Counted from the first letter of the stretch, positions 1 to 8,582 are shown. The stretch is DNA of 26,327 nucleotides from Chara braunii (GCA_003427395.1 BFEA01000011.1:7086279-7112605); one strand, 5' to 3'. Numbers and translations are program-made. The notes: generated by a model not told the origin, from the letters alone.

Positions 1-275
1 AAAAAAACCGCTGACAACCTTCTCGTATCATCGCCGAATTCGGTTGTTAGAAAGTTTATCATTTCCCTTCCATTTTTTCGGCTCCGAATTTCATGCAACT
101 ACACAGATCACGTCCGTTGTAGGTTTGGTCGGGCTGTCGGGATGGAGAGGGGGGAAATCGGGATGATGAGGGGAAGGGGCGAGGCGACGACGTCGGGGTG
201 GAAGAGGGGAGGAGCCGTCGGGATGGGGAGGGGGAAGACAAGATTGGCATTTCTGACATCTGAGATTGACCTCTA

Positions 276-315
276 TCTTTTTTTATTTTTATTTTTTATT
301 ATTATTATTATTATT

Positions 316-348
<33 letters not shown>

Positions 349-349
349 G
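276..349. repeat. T-rich / (ATT)n / (GA)n microsatellite
   Basis: A T-rich run passes into about six ATT units and then into a GA dinucleotide tract of about 16 units with one AAA interruption. The sequence just upstream (about 135-235) is purine-rich on the + strand and repeats a loose GTCGGGRTGGRRAGGGG motif three times. No protein similarity is recognisable in either frame, so this is treated as simple-sequence DNA. Confidence 0.9.
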
Positions 350-359
350 TTTCGATCGA

Positions 360-1104
360 TAGGATGAGCAAGTCCGTTGCCTTCCCCCTCTCCTCAATTC
401 TCACAATCCCTGCTCTTCTCGCCGCGGGCGGAGCCGCGGCGGGTCCACTTGTATTATTTAAGGTGACAGACTGCTAACACCTAACAGAGCATCAGACTAG
501 AACTGTAGTAGTCTACCATAACCAGTTCTGATTCGTTGCTGCTGTAAGAGAACTAATTGAAGTCGGGATAGATCGTTTGCTCAGTCTGTATAAATGTTGT
601 TAGCACCACTTGATCGGCAGCCATGGTGACTTGCCGAATATTTATTTGTTTTTAATTGATTTTCAACTCAGTCAGACACATGCTGTGGTAAGCTCCATTG
701 AGGGCCCTAGTGCAGATAGTGATCTGCTTAACTGATGAGTGGATCAGGTAGAGGGTAGGATAGATCTGTAGGGAGAAGGGTGACACGTCAGGAATCTTGG
801 GGCCTGTAGTAGATTGTCTGGCCCTGGCGTCCGAAGTTCCCGTTCGACAAGGCTCGTCCGATTCCGCTTCCACCAGGCTGGGCAACCTATCCGCCCTGGT
901 GCCTATCACTGCTGTTCAGTCCAAGTTACCTGCCCATTGGTAGGGTAATGGTCCTGAGTGCTGGTCACACTAAGGTAGGATAGTGGGATAGGGGATGCGC
1001 TAGGAGTATTGACATGAGGATGGGATGGGAGGTGGTCTCATATTCGAGGACACTCACGGCCTACTGCTCCAGGTGATCACTGTGTAAAAAAAAAAAAAAA
1101 GGAA
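360..1104. other. Unassigned region upstream of element A gag; possible LTR or leader
   Basis: No convincing gene is visible here. A TATAAATG box-like motif sits near 588, and a run of 15 A residues (1086-1100) directly precedes the gag-like reading frame of element A. Position suggests the 5' LTR and leader of element A. However, I find no second copy of this sequence in the window and no clear initiator-tRNA primer site, so LTR borders cannot be drawn. Confidence 0.25.
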
Positions 1105-1204
1105 TCACGCAGGCCACGTCCAGTGTGACGAGTGCAGGCACTTCTTCAAGTCAGATCGTGCAGTACCGCTCGCCACCTCCATGCACACAAGAGGCCATAG
1201 AACT

Positions 1205-1212
1205 CCAACAGG
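1205..1212. repeat. Left 8-bp target-site duplication CCAACAGG
   Basis: CCAACAGG abuts the CAGGGTTGCC terminus of the hAT-type element and recurs exactly at 1988-1995 beyond the other terminus. Eight base pairs is the target duplication length made by hAT-superfamily transposases. Confidence 0.93.
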
Positions 1213-1987
1213 CAGGGTTGCCGGCGTTCGGGACGGGCCGAACGCCCGAACCTGAACGCCCGAACGTACGGGACTCCTTCGGAAGGCGTTCGGCCGTTCG
1301 GGCCGAACGCGGACGGAAAAAAAAAAAAACAAAAAAAAAAACAATGTTTTTAAAAAATTCCCAAAAAAAACAATGTTATGGAGACAAATAAACTAAACAA
1401 CATTTGTCTGGGCACTACATCCAAATTCTTTACCAAATTTGAATTAAAAATCAAATACAGAAAATAAACACTATGATAAAAATAAGAAAAAATAAAAAGA
1501 GAATTAAAATGAGTGAGTGTGCCAGCACCTTTTCGACACCGCCATCTTTGCCGATTTTTAATTATTTTTTGGCATTGACAAATGGCCTGAAAATTTACAG
1601 ATATGTAGTTTATGTAATCAATAACTCATTAAAAAGTTTTCAAAAAATAATAAAATTTTTTAGGCCCCGAAATAAAGTGAAAACAAAAGTTACAAGTGAA
1701 AAAAAACAAAATAGTGAGTGGGCGAGCACGTTTTGACACCCCCATCTTGGATGATTTTTAATGTTTTTTTGGCTTAGCAGAATGGCTTCAAAATTTATAG
1801 GCATGTAGGTTACATCATAGAGAACTCGCAAAAAAAAAAAATCAGAAAAAAAAAGTTATTTTAGGCCCCGAAAAAAAATTTGGCGGGGGCCGAACCTGGA
1901 GGTGTTCGGCCCCCGAACGGGACTTCGAACGCCCAAACGTTCGGGGGNCAGCCCGGGGGCCCCCGAATGTTCGGTCAGGTAACCCTG
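1213..1987. mobile_element. Non-autonomous hAT-type DNA transposon (775 bp)
   Basis: The element is bounded by imperfect 10-bp terminal inverted repeats, CAGGGTTGCC on the left and GGTAACCCTG on the right (one mismatch), inside a perfect 8-bp duplication CCAACAGG. The CAGGG terminus and 8-bp duplication are hAT signatures. Both ends (about 100 bp each) are GC-rich and crowded with GTTCGG/CCGAAC motifs in both orientations, as expected for subterminal transposase-binding repeats. The interior is strongly AT-rich with A-runs. No transposase reading frame is present, so it would depend on an autonomous relative for movement. It lies inside the gag frame of element A, so it inserted after A was in place. 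One undetermined base is at 1948. Confidence 0.92.
1511..1873. repeat. Two diverged direct repeats inside the hAT element (period ~200 bp)
   Basis: Copy 1 (about 1511-1675) and copy 2 (about 1711-1873) share an ordered set of blocks: GTGAGTG, GC-AGCAC, TTTTGACACC-like, CCATCTT, GATTTTTAAT, TTTTTTGGC, AATGGC, AAAATTTA, ATGTAG, and the ending TTTTAGGCCCCGAAA. The copies differ by many substitutions and A-run length changes, so the duplication is old relative to the transposon termini. Confidence 0.8.
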
Positions 1988-1995
1988 CCAACAGG
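1988..1995. repeat. Right 8-bp target-site duplication CCAACAGG
   Basis: Exact copy of 1205-1212, directly after the GGTAACCCTG terminus. Removing 1213-1995 rejoins the gag-like frame of element A. Confidence 0.93.
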
Positions 1996-3547
1996 TGTAG
2001 TTGATCCGCTTACGGTTAGAAAACGAACTTAGACAAGCTATCGAAAGAGAAACAAAGGTTAGAGATAGGAAAGCCAGACAAGAGAACAGAAGGGCAGACA
2101 AGGCTGCAATAGAAGGGTTAGATGACTTGACCCTCTATAACACTAGTAAGATCCTCAAGGCGGGTCTGCTGAGTTTGTATGCTTACATCGACAACAAATT
2201 GGATGACATCCAGGACACCCTTGACCAGGAGGACCACTCTCTCCATACCTGGTGGGCCCATCCGACCGCAAGCAGCTTTTCCATCGCCTCCTCCGACGAT
2301 GACATGCCCATTTGTACCTTAATTTGGTATCCCACCAAGTGGTACGCAACAGCAGCACAAACTGTTGCTTCTTCATCCTCAGGTCCAGCAGCTGCAGCTA
2401 CGGGGCAGCAGTCGGTCCCACCAATGGGACCACAACAGCCGTGGTACCCCAAGACCCCATTGAAAGCACCTCCTACCTTCTCAGCAGATAAGAAGGACGA
2501 GGCACTGGACACTTGGTTGAGGACGGTTCCAGTGTGGGTAAGGGTGAAGAGGGCGTTGCTAGAAGAAGAGGTGATCATTGCCTCCTCATATCTTGAGGGA
2601 TTGGCAGCGAGATGGCTAGATGTACTAGTGGCATCCGAGGGTTTCAGCTGGCAAATGAATGATCGGGCAAAAACCCATACCTTACAGAGTTTCATGGAGT
2701 TGGTTGAAATGTGATGGCACAACCCTCAACAGGCCCAGCAGGCCATTGATGCGTTGTCGAGGCTTGATACTAGAAAGTAAGTCCACGCGAGAACACACCA
2801 CTGATGCAAAGTCGTCCGGGGTGTCCGCTATGATCCACAAGTTCTGCTGACCATGTATCTGAGATGTCTTCCCATAAACATCGAAAACTTAATGGTCAGT
2901 GAGGCAAGCATCAATTATCACAGTCTTCACTCCTTCAGCAAGAAGGCCTTAGAGGCTAAGCTAGGAGGAGCACAACAACCTGCAATGGACGGTAGGAAGA
3001 AGAAGACCCCACAAAAATGGAAGAAGGGTAGTCGGTTGATGATGGTTGATTTCGAAGGGAATCAAACCGAGATCAACGATCTCTCTGATCTTGTGGAGGA
3101 AACAAAGATAGGTAGCGAGGAGAGTGCAGAGGGTGGCAACCTTGCTGTCATAAAAGAAAATGCAGCGGGTGGTGGCAAGGGCGGTTAAAAAAGAGTCAGG
3201 GGCAGGCACAAAACTCAAACAAGACTCCGGCTTGGGTGAGGGCTGGCCTGGATCAAGATGTCTGAAGGGACCGCTACTCGCAAGGAGCTTGCATCAACTG
3301 AGGCAAATACGTGCATCAGCAGTATGATGTAAGAACGCGAAGGTCTCTCAAAAGATTCCTCCCAAAGCCGGTTTTGGGGGATCTTTCGCCCATAGTGTTG
3401 CTTCTACAAGCACAAACCAGGGAAACATATTTTGCCCGTAGAAGTTGTAGCTGCTTCTACTCATGCGGAAGTGGTTGATGTACAGTCACCACTTCAGGAG
3501 TTTGCCGAAGCTATCGACTCTTTAGTCACCCCGTGGATGCATCCGGA

Positions 3548-4142
3548 CTAAACGACGCTCTGTTTGTTAGATGTATCCGAAGCCTTAGAAGGCTTAGAAA
3601 CCGAGTGGTCGGCAAGGGACCGTCGTGAGTCCTGGGTGGCACTGTCAAGAGGTCCTAGAGGGGTGGCACTGTCAAGAGGTCCTAGAGGGGAGCATTTCGT
3701 TGTGGAAGTCGGTGTAGGCAGCCGCAAGTGTAGTGCCTTCATAGATATTGGCTCCACGTAGAACTTCATAAGTCGTGACTGCATTGAGAGATTGCGACTA
3801 GGGGACCAGGTGCAATGGTTGGGTAGATCTGTAGCATCTACCCTGGCCAACAAGTAGTGCATGGTTGTGAGTGACTACGTCAAGGACGTAGTTTGCACCT
3901 TCTATTTTGGAGGTGGGGAATGTAATCCCAAAATTTCGTTCCTCGTTAGCGACGACTTGCCATTCAAAATGTTGTTAGGTATGCACTACCTCGAGGTTGC
4001 AAAGCCCCAGTTCAACTGCGATCGAAAGGTGGTTAAGCATGTGTTACCAGAAGGGAGGACATTCAAACTCGCAAAGTACAAGGCTAGCATTTTGTTGGAC
4101 TTGGTTGGATGTGCGCAGCAACGTTTTATAATTTTTTTATAA
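3548..4142 (+). pseudogene. Element A aspartic protease, inactive
   Basis: This is the retropepsin-like segment that would cut the Gag-Pol polyprotein. The active-site region reads Phe-Ile-Asp-Ile-Gly-Ser-Thr-stop-Asn-Phe-Ile-Ser around 3740-3775, where the usual Asp-Ser/Thr-Gly triad has Ile in the middle and a TAG follows. After a second in-frame TAG near 3855 the fold continues with the Leu-Leu-Gly-Met-His-Tyr-Leu block near 3973-3995, the hydrophobic strand that closes this family's fold, and Gln-Phe-Asn-Cys-Asp after it. A perfect 27-bp tandem duplication lies just upstream of the active site. Stops and the altered triad make it non-functional. Confidence 0.75.
3636..3689 (+). repeat. 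27-bp tandem duplication
   Basis: The unit beginning GTGGCACTGTCAAG occurs twice head to tail (3636-3662 and 3663-3689) without a mismatch. In the protease-side frame it repeats nine residues (Val-Ala-Leu-Ser-Arg-Gly-Pro-Arg-Gly), so the duplication is in frame. Confidence 0.95.
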
Positions 4143-4199
4143 ACAAAACCAAGGGGAGAGTATGTACTTAGTTTGTCTCTAAGAAAGGGGAGGCCATTA

Positions 4200-5600
4200 A
4201 ATCACCCCCAGAGATAGAAGTTGTCGTTGCTAAGTACCCAGAGGTGTTAGAGGACCCAGGAGTCGTAGACAGGGAGGTTGTCCATGCCATAGAAGTAATC
4301 CTAGGTGGTAAAACTCCGAAGGGGAGGATCCATAGGATGGCTCCGGCCCAGTTGGACGAGCTTCGTCGGCAATTGAAAGAGTTCACAAAGGAGGGTTGTA
4401 TTCGGCTTACTACATCCCCCTTCGGCTCACCAATTCTATTTCTTTCGAAGAAGTGGGGGGCACTGTGGATGTGCATTGATTATAGAGGACTCAATGACAT
4501 GACCGTTCAGAACGCAGAGCCGCTACCTCGTATGGATGACCTATTGGATCTGGTATAGGGATGCAAGTGCTTCACAATGATAGACTTAAAGTTCGGCTAC
4601 CATTAAATTGCCATTAGACCAGAGGATCAACATAAAGCCGCATTCTAAACTAGATACGGTTTGTACGAGTTTGTGGCGATGCGTTTTGGACTTTGCAATG
4701 CGTCGGGTACATTCCAACATATGCCATGAGTAGGGTGTTTCATGACTACTTGGATAAGTTTCAGCATGCCATGAATAGGGTGTTTCATGACGACTTGGAT
4801 AAGTTCATCGTCGTGTACCTCGACGATATCCTTATCTTCAATAGGACCGTCGAGGAGCATGCCCTAGAAACTGCACTTTCACTCCTTAAACAACACAAGT
4901 ATAAGATGAACTTACAAAAGTGCGAGTTTGGTCGCATTAGAATCTTGTACTTGGGTCATGAAGATGCGACGGTGGCGAGCATTCATGATTGGCCACGATT
5001 CCGATCTGTGACTGAGGTCAGATCATTCTTAGGCATGTGTGGCCACTATTGCAACTTCGTGAAGAATTATAGTACGGTGGCCTCCCCTTTGACTGATCTA
5101 ACACGCCTTGACACACCATAGGAATGGACCGACGCTTGCGAGGCTGCTTTCAAAAGATTGCAGTATGTCCTCACACATCATGATATTCTCTTGGTCCCCG
5201 ATCCGGAGAGGCCATTCGTTTTGGCCACTGATGTAAGCTAATATGGCACTGGCGCAGTGCTGCCCCGACAGGAAGGGAAGAAGTTGAGGCGGATCGAGTA
5301 CATGAGTAAGAAGACGCTATCTAAGAAGTTGGCAAAATCCACTTACGAGAGAGAGCTCTAAGCCCTTCACAAAGCCCTTGTCCACTGGAGGCATTATTTG
5401 CTTGGCAGGTTCTTCTATTTGAGAACCAACCACCGGATACTCAAGAGGATCAAGACGCAACCTGTTCTCTCTGATGCACTCAAACGCTGGATTGAAGTCA
5501 CAGATGAGTATGATTTAAAGCGAGATTATGTGAAGGGAGAGTACAACAAGGTTGCTGATGCGCTGTCACGCAGGGCAGATCACCTAGGTGCGCTGATTAT
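4200..5600 (+). pseudogene. Element A reverse transcriptase and RNase H, with multiple stops
   Basis: Reverse transcriptase and RNase H copy element RNA into DNA. Visible blocks in order: the Lys-Gly-Arg-Ile-His-Arg-Met start (about 4318), Met-Cys-Ile-Asp-Tyr-Arg-Gly-Leu-Asn (about 4470), Pro-Leu-Pro-Arg-Met-Asp-Asp (4520), Met-Ile-Asp-Leu-Lys-Phe-Gly-Tyr-His with the first catalytic Asp (about 4580), Phe-Gly-Leu-Cys-Asn-Ala (about 4687), and Tyr-Leu-Asp-Asp (about 4816). The connection domain and RNase H follow (Thr-Asp-Val-Ser after an Ala near 5225, Tyr-Glu-Arg-Glu-Leu near 5345, Ala-Asp-Ala-Leu-Ser-Arg near 5558). Stops interrupt at 4556, about 4603, about 4647, 5119 and elsewhere, and a 45-bp duplication sits just before the YLDD motif. 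The overall order is that of Ty3/gypsy pol. Confidence 0.88.
4717..4806 (+). repeat. 45-bp tandem duplication in element A reverse transcriptase
   Basis: Two units, 4717-4761 and 4762-4806, share ATGCCATGA, TAGGGTGTTTCATGAC and ACTTGGATAAGTT with a few substitutions at period 45. The unit is 15 codons long, so it repeats the stretch ahead of the YLDD active site without shifting frame. Intact relatives such as element C have this stretch once. Confidence 0.92.
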
Positions 5601-6070
5601 CGGACGATGTAACTCGATCTTTGATGGATGCCTACGAGGAAGATCCTCGTTATGATGGACATCATACACAAACTTGAGGCCGAGGACGAGTTTGTGTTGG
5701 GGACGAATTACTCTTTCTTGAGAAGACAGGGTTCAAAAGGTTGTGCGTTCCATCCAGTGAGATTCTCCGTAGTTTATTTTTAGGTGAGTGTGATGACGCG
5801 ACTGGTCATTTCAGCTACAAGAAGACTAGTGCTAACTTAGAGCAACATTTCTGGTGGCCTAGTGTGATTGACTATGCCAAGAAGTACGTTTAGACTTGTC
5901 AAGTCTGTCAGCGGGATAAGCCGTGAACTAAAGCTCCGCTTGCGTTATTGAAGCCTTTGCCCATTCCTGCTGGTCCGGGACAGAGTGTCTCCATGAACTT
6001 CGTGGATACCCTGGTGACCAGCAAGAGTGGCAAAAGGCATATATTCGTCATAGTGGACAGGTTCACCATG
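5601..6070 (+). pseudogene. Element A integrase N-terminus and start of core, broken
   Basis: Integrase would insert the DNA copy into the genome. The HHCC zinc-binding segment is recognisable around 5783-5925 (Glu-Cys-Asp-Asp-Ala-Thr-Gly-His-Phe, then Thr-Cys-Gln-Val-Cys-Gln), but the first His position is Asp and a TAG precedes the Cys pair. The Leu-Lys-Pro-Leu-Pro-Ile-Pro linker (about 5947) and the beginning of the catalytic core follow. The first catalytic Asp is replaced by Asn (Ser-Met-Asn-Phe-Val near 5990). Homology ends after Val-Asp-Arg-Phe-Thr near 6068. The copy is therefore dead by point mutation as well as truncation. Confidence 0.8.
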
Positions 6071-6559
6071 GACTTGCAAGTGAATATATGTTGGCCGCTA
6101 CTCTAGCTGGGGTTTTGTATTGGGCGATTCGCCTTCTGGACTGCAGCTGCCGGATATGGTCTGGTGCCCTGCTGATGTTTGTCGCTTCCAGAAGCTTGCA
6201 GACTTTCTTGGGACTCTGCTGCTGACTCGACCACCTGAAAACTGGCTTAACGACTTGTACTGACTTTTTCCGACCCATATCCGATACCTACTGGGAACTT
6301 TCTACCATGGCCTACCTAAAGCTAACCTACCTAGGCAGTGGTGAACATTGTTCAAGTGATTGGTACCGACAATGAAACTGTGAACTATGACTGGTATGGA
6401 ACTGGGACTGGGACCAGGGCTGCAGCAGTGCAATCCTTTCACTCCTGTCGGGCTAGCTTCAAGGTCCCTTCAGCCAGTCTAGCACTTCTCGGAGGCTGTT
6501 CATAATGTGACACTACACTATAAGCAGTCGCAGCATTTGCATTGCGTCTGCGGTCTTTC
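6071..6559. other. No gene recognised
   Basis: The sequence changes abruptly at about 6070 from integrase homology to mixed sequence with no long open frame of recognisable character on either strand. No terminal repeat, poly-A tail or RNA gene was seen. It could be inserted DNA between the two parts of a rearranged retroelement, or host intron. Confidence 0.5.
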
Positions 6560-6880
6560 TCTTGTTGCCGTTCTATGCGGTGCTCAATTTACAATATGGC
6601 CCATATCATGCCATCCATGTCAGGAGGAATCCTTGATCTGCTTCAGTGGAACTCGCTGTTACATACGCAAGGCAGGTACTTTTCCGAGGGGACATGAATG
6701 ACATACAATGGTTCGTCATCCCCACCTATTTCAGGAAACACTTCGCGAGGTCCTCGGTCTGCAGGTAACAGCTGCTGAGAGATATCTTCCTCAGCTACAA
6801 ATTCATTAGACTTTGATGGCCTGAAGTACTTGTTAGCCCGTTCTATCTGCAATAACTCAGCTCAAACCTGCATCAGTCGT
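6560..6880 (-). pseudogene. Integrase C-terminal (GPY/F-type) fragment, opposite strand
   Basis: Read on the - strand, 6852-6643 gives a stretch with Glu-Arg-Ala-Asn-Lys, Asp-Ile-Ser-x-x-Leu-Leu-Pro, Gly-Pro-x-Glu-Val and Tyr-Val-Ile-x-Val-Pro. This is the order of blocks at the end of Ty3/gypsy integrases, and element C carries the same blocks at about 25720-25920. After a stop, Ile-Pro-Pro-Asp-Met-Asp-Gly (about 6605-6632) continues the typical tail. It starts and ends abruptly. It may be the missing integrase end of element A, inverted, or a scrap of another element. Confidence 0.7.
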
Positions 6881-7631
6881 GGGCTGAAGGTCGTCACTTT
6901 TGGTCAAAGCCCTGAAACGGGGGTCAAAGTCACGCCCCTAGTCATGGAAATGCCTGAACGAAAGCCTGATGCTGTGGGATACCACAAACAAGGTCGAAAC
7001 TGGCCTTCAAAGGCCCTACGAGAGGCTGTTGACCCTGGGAAAGTCAACAATCAACCCCAGCTCGGGAATTCAGGCCTAGAAGTCCAAGTCAACCCGTTTG
7101 CCAGCCTCGGCCGTAGATCGGATACACATCTTTGGTTGTCTGCAGGTATCCAGAAGAATCTGGTCCAAGCGAGACACATGGGAAATCTGCAACTGTATGC
7201 AATCCAGGCCATTGGCTGAGGACCGATCTGGGCCGTTGTACCCAGAAGACTGGTCAACGCGAGTCAACATTGTAAGCCGACCCAGCCCCTGCTGAAGATC
7301 ATTTAATCTTGTGCGTTCTACTTGACGTTGGACCGATGCTAGTGCGACAACGCGAGACTGCGGGAGCGTTATGCTGGTGCCATACTCTGTGCACGGCGTC
7401 AGCCTTGTGGGCGATTATGCTGACGTGGCCATAGCCACACTGATTCCAACATTGGTGGTGTGGGGGTGAGGAGGAGGAGGAGGATCGGGACTGTTAGATT
7501 GGTCTGATTGATGAGGGGAACCTTACCAGTGTGAACCTGTGTTGACACATGTACTTTTTGCTGATCGTCTCCAAGAGGAAGATTTGCACCATCCTCCAAG
7601 GCTGCTGCTGACGTGGTAGGAGGATGGGCGC
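6881..7631. other. No gene recognised; GTCAA/TTGAC-rich stretch
   Basis: A 129-codon open frame overlaps the start of this stretch (6830-7219, +) but begins inside the antisense integrase fragment, shows no domain character and is not accepted as a gene. GTCAA and its complement recur near 6902, 6932, 7028, 7044, 7088, 7253 and 7263. A GGA-rich run lies at about 7465-7486. No RNA gene or transposon end was found. Confidence 0.5.
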
Positions 7632-8055
7632 CCTGTTGTGACCTGCTTGTTATTTGAGATCGTCATAGAGGAAGCGATTGTTGATGTGGCGAGTTGGGAG
7701 TAGGGGGCCGAAGAGGAAGAGGGCTGATGAGGGTTTTCTGCTTCGTTGTTGGTGGTGGGAACTCTCTCTCTCTCTCCTCCTCTAAGTCTATCCTCCCTAT
7801 CTCCTCATTCTTCTCTCTAAGTTCGAGATATCTAAGTTCGAGATATCTTGATAGATATCTCTAATTTAGAGAGAAGAATGAGGAGATAGGGAGGATAAGA
7901 CTTAGAGGAGGAGAGAGAGAGAGAGTTCCCACCAACAACAATGAAGCAGAAAACCCTCATCAGCCCTCTTCCTCTTCGGGCCCCTACTCCCAACTCGCCA
8001 CGTCAACAATTGCTTCCTCTATGACGATCTCAAATAACAAGCAGGTCACAACAGG
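7632..8055. repeat. Near-perfect 424-bp palindrome (two ~200-bp inverted arms)
   Basis: The left arm starts CCTGTTGTGACCTGC (7632) and the right arm ends GCAGGTCACAACAGG (8055). The arms (7632-7847 and 7854-8055) meet at GAGATATC-TTGATA-GATATCTC, leaving a 6-nt loop. Hand alignment shows five substitutions and a one-base indel. The left arm also has an extra 15-nt tandem copy (about 7819-7848), which explains the length difference. Both arms include a GA/CT microsatellite tract. Similarity stops sharply at both outer ends, and I see no target-site duplication there. Transcribed from either strand it would fold into a long, almost perfect hairpin. Confidence 0.95.
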
Positions 8056-8158
8056 AGTATCGTTTCATGAACGATTTTTGGATACGTTGAATATGTGCTA
8101 TGACAGACTTGGATTTCGACATTCACGAGCTTGTCATATGATTGGGTTCATTACAATT

Positions 8159-8170
8159 TGGTATCGGAAC
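8159..8170 (+). other. Possible tRNA-iMet primer-binding-site motif
   Basis: TGGTATCGGAAC matches the first bases of the initiator-Met primer site used by many plant LTR elements and shares TTGGTATCGGA with the clearer site of element C at 20127. A CA dinucleotide (8154-8155) stands just before it, as at an LTR end. Similarity ends after about 11 bases and no matching LTR pair is visible. It may mark the 5' end of element B, whose gag lies about 1.1 kb downstream. Confidence 0.3.
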
Positions 8171-8286
8171 GATATCTTCCTTACCTCGTCATCTGCTGAT
8201 TGCGATGCGGCGCGCGTGTTTGCCTTGGTATCGCGTGTGGGCGTTGGTGTCGTGCGCTTATCTAGATATGCGCGGTCAAGATCTCT

Positions 8287-8287
<1 letters not shown>

Positions 8288-8319
<32 letters not shown>

Positions 8320-8324
8320 CGATT

Positions 8325-8358
<34 letters not shown>

Positions 8359-8359
8359 C
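8288..8359. repeat. (GAT)n trinucleotide microsatellite
   Basis: About 24 GAT units run with two single-base interruptions (GAC and TAT near the middle). In one frame this reads as poly-aspartate, but the surrounding frame has no protein character. Confidence 0.97.
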
Positions 8360-8503
8360 GTAGACCTGGTGCATTGCCGTGCATTGCCGTGGAGAAGAAG
8401 AGCGGCACTGTCTCCATTTGTCGCTGCTCGAAGACTCATCGGTAGGCTGTTGATCGTTGGCTAGAAGAGTGTTGATGTGGACATTCACCGCCGGAGGTAC
8501 TTC

Positions 8504-8582
8504 TTGTGCTCACCTGTCGTGGGTTAACACTTGTTTATTGATGTGTTGCTGATTGATTGATTGTGCTCACCTGTTGTGGGGT
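8504..8582. repeat. Short imperfect direct repeat, period 57
   Basis: TTGTGCTCACCTGTCGTGGG (8504-8523) recurs with one substitution plus an extra G at 8561-8582. It lies between the GAT microsatellite and the + strand LINE remnant, with no associated gene. Confidence 0.7.

Larger units (their letters stand above)
1105..3345 (+). pseudogene. Element A gag, interrupted and full of stops
   Basis: The gag polyprotein would package element RNA in the virus-like particle. One reading frame can be followed from about 1105 to the hAT insertion and resumes in the same frame at about 1996, because insert plus target duplication is 783 bp, a multiple of three. The second half has a charged helical segment (about 2010-2110), a Gln/Pro/Ala linker, and a retrotransposon-gag-like stretch around 2476-2660 (Trp-Leu-Arg and Leu-Glu-Gly-Leu-Ala-Ala-Arg-Trp blocks). 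A basic Lys-rich segment follows near 2990-3035. Near 3285-3335 a CCHC zinc knuckle is recognisable (Cys-Ile-Asn-stop-Gly-Lys-Tyr-Val-His), with the second Cys codon changed to TGA and the last Cys lost. Stops include 1998-2000 and 2712-2714. It cannot make Gag. Confidence 0.75.
1105..6070 (+). mobile_element. Element A: decayed Ty3/gypsy LTR retrotransposon (internal region)
   Basis: Remnants of gag, zinc knuckle, aspartic protease, reverse transcriptase, RNase H and the start of integrase follow in the order typical of Ty3/gypsy elements, all on the + strand. Integrase comes after RNase H, which separates it from Ty1/copia elements. The copy is old: there are many in-frame stops, frameshifts, lost catalytic residues and short tandem duplications. 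The gag is split by a hAT-type transposon. Homology stops near 6070 in the middle of the integrase core, so no 3' LTR is seen. An integrase C-terminus in reverse orientation lies about 0.5 kb further on and may be its displaced end. Confidence 0.85.

Noticed and set aside
142-477. 111-codon frame with alternating Arg-Glu
   Set aside because: Produced by the GA microsatellite and T-rich run, with no recognisable domain.
2183-2722. 179-codon - strand frame
   Set aside because: Antisense shadow of element A gag, where the + strand carries the gag-like blocks.
6830-7219. 129-codon + strand frame
   Set aside because: Begins antisense to an integrase fragment and has no recognisable motif. Length alone is not enough in this composition.
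7600-8090. Target-site duplication flanking the palindrome
   Set aside because: The bases outside the arms (GGGCGC on the left, AGTATC on the right) do not match at any short length.
8225-8236. Second TTGGTATCG motif as primer-binding site
   Set aside because: Match ends after nine bases and no LTR-like CA end precedes it.
8021-8464. 147-codon frame with poly-aspartate
   Set aside because: The Asp run is a GAT microsatellite, and the start overlaps the palindrome arm. No protein features elsewhere.
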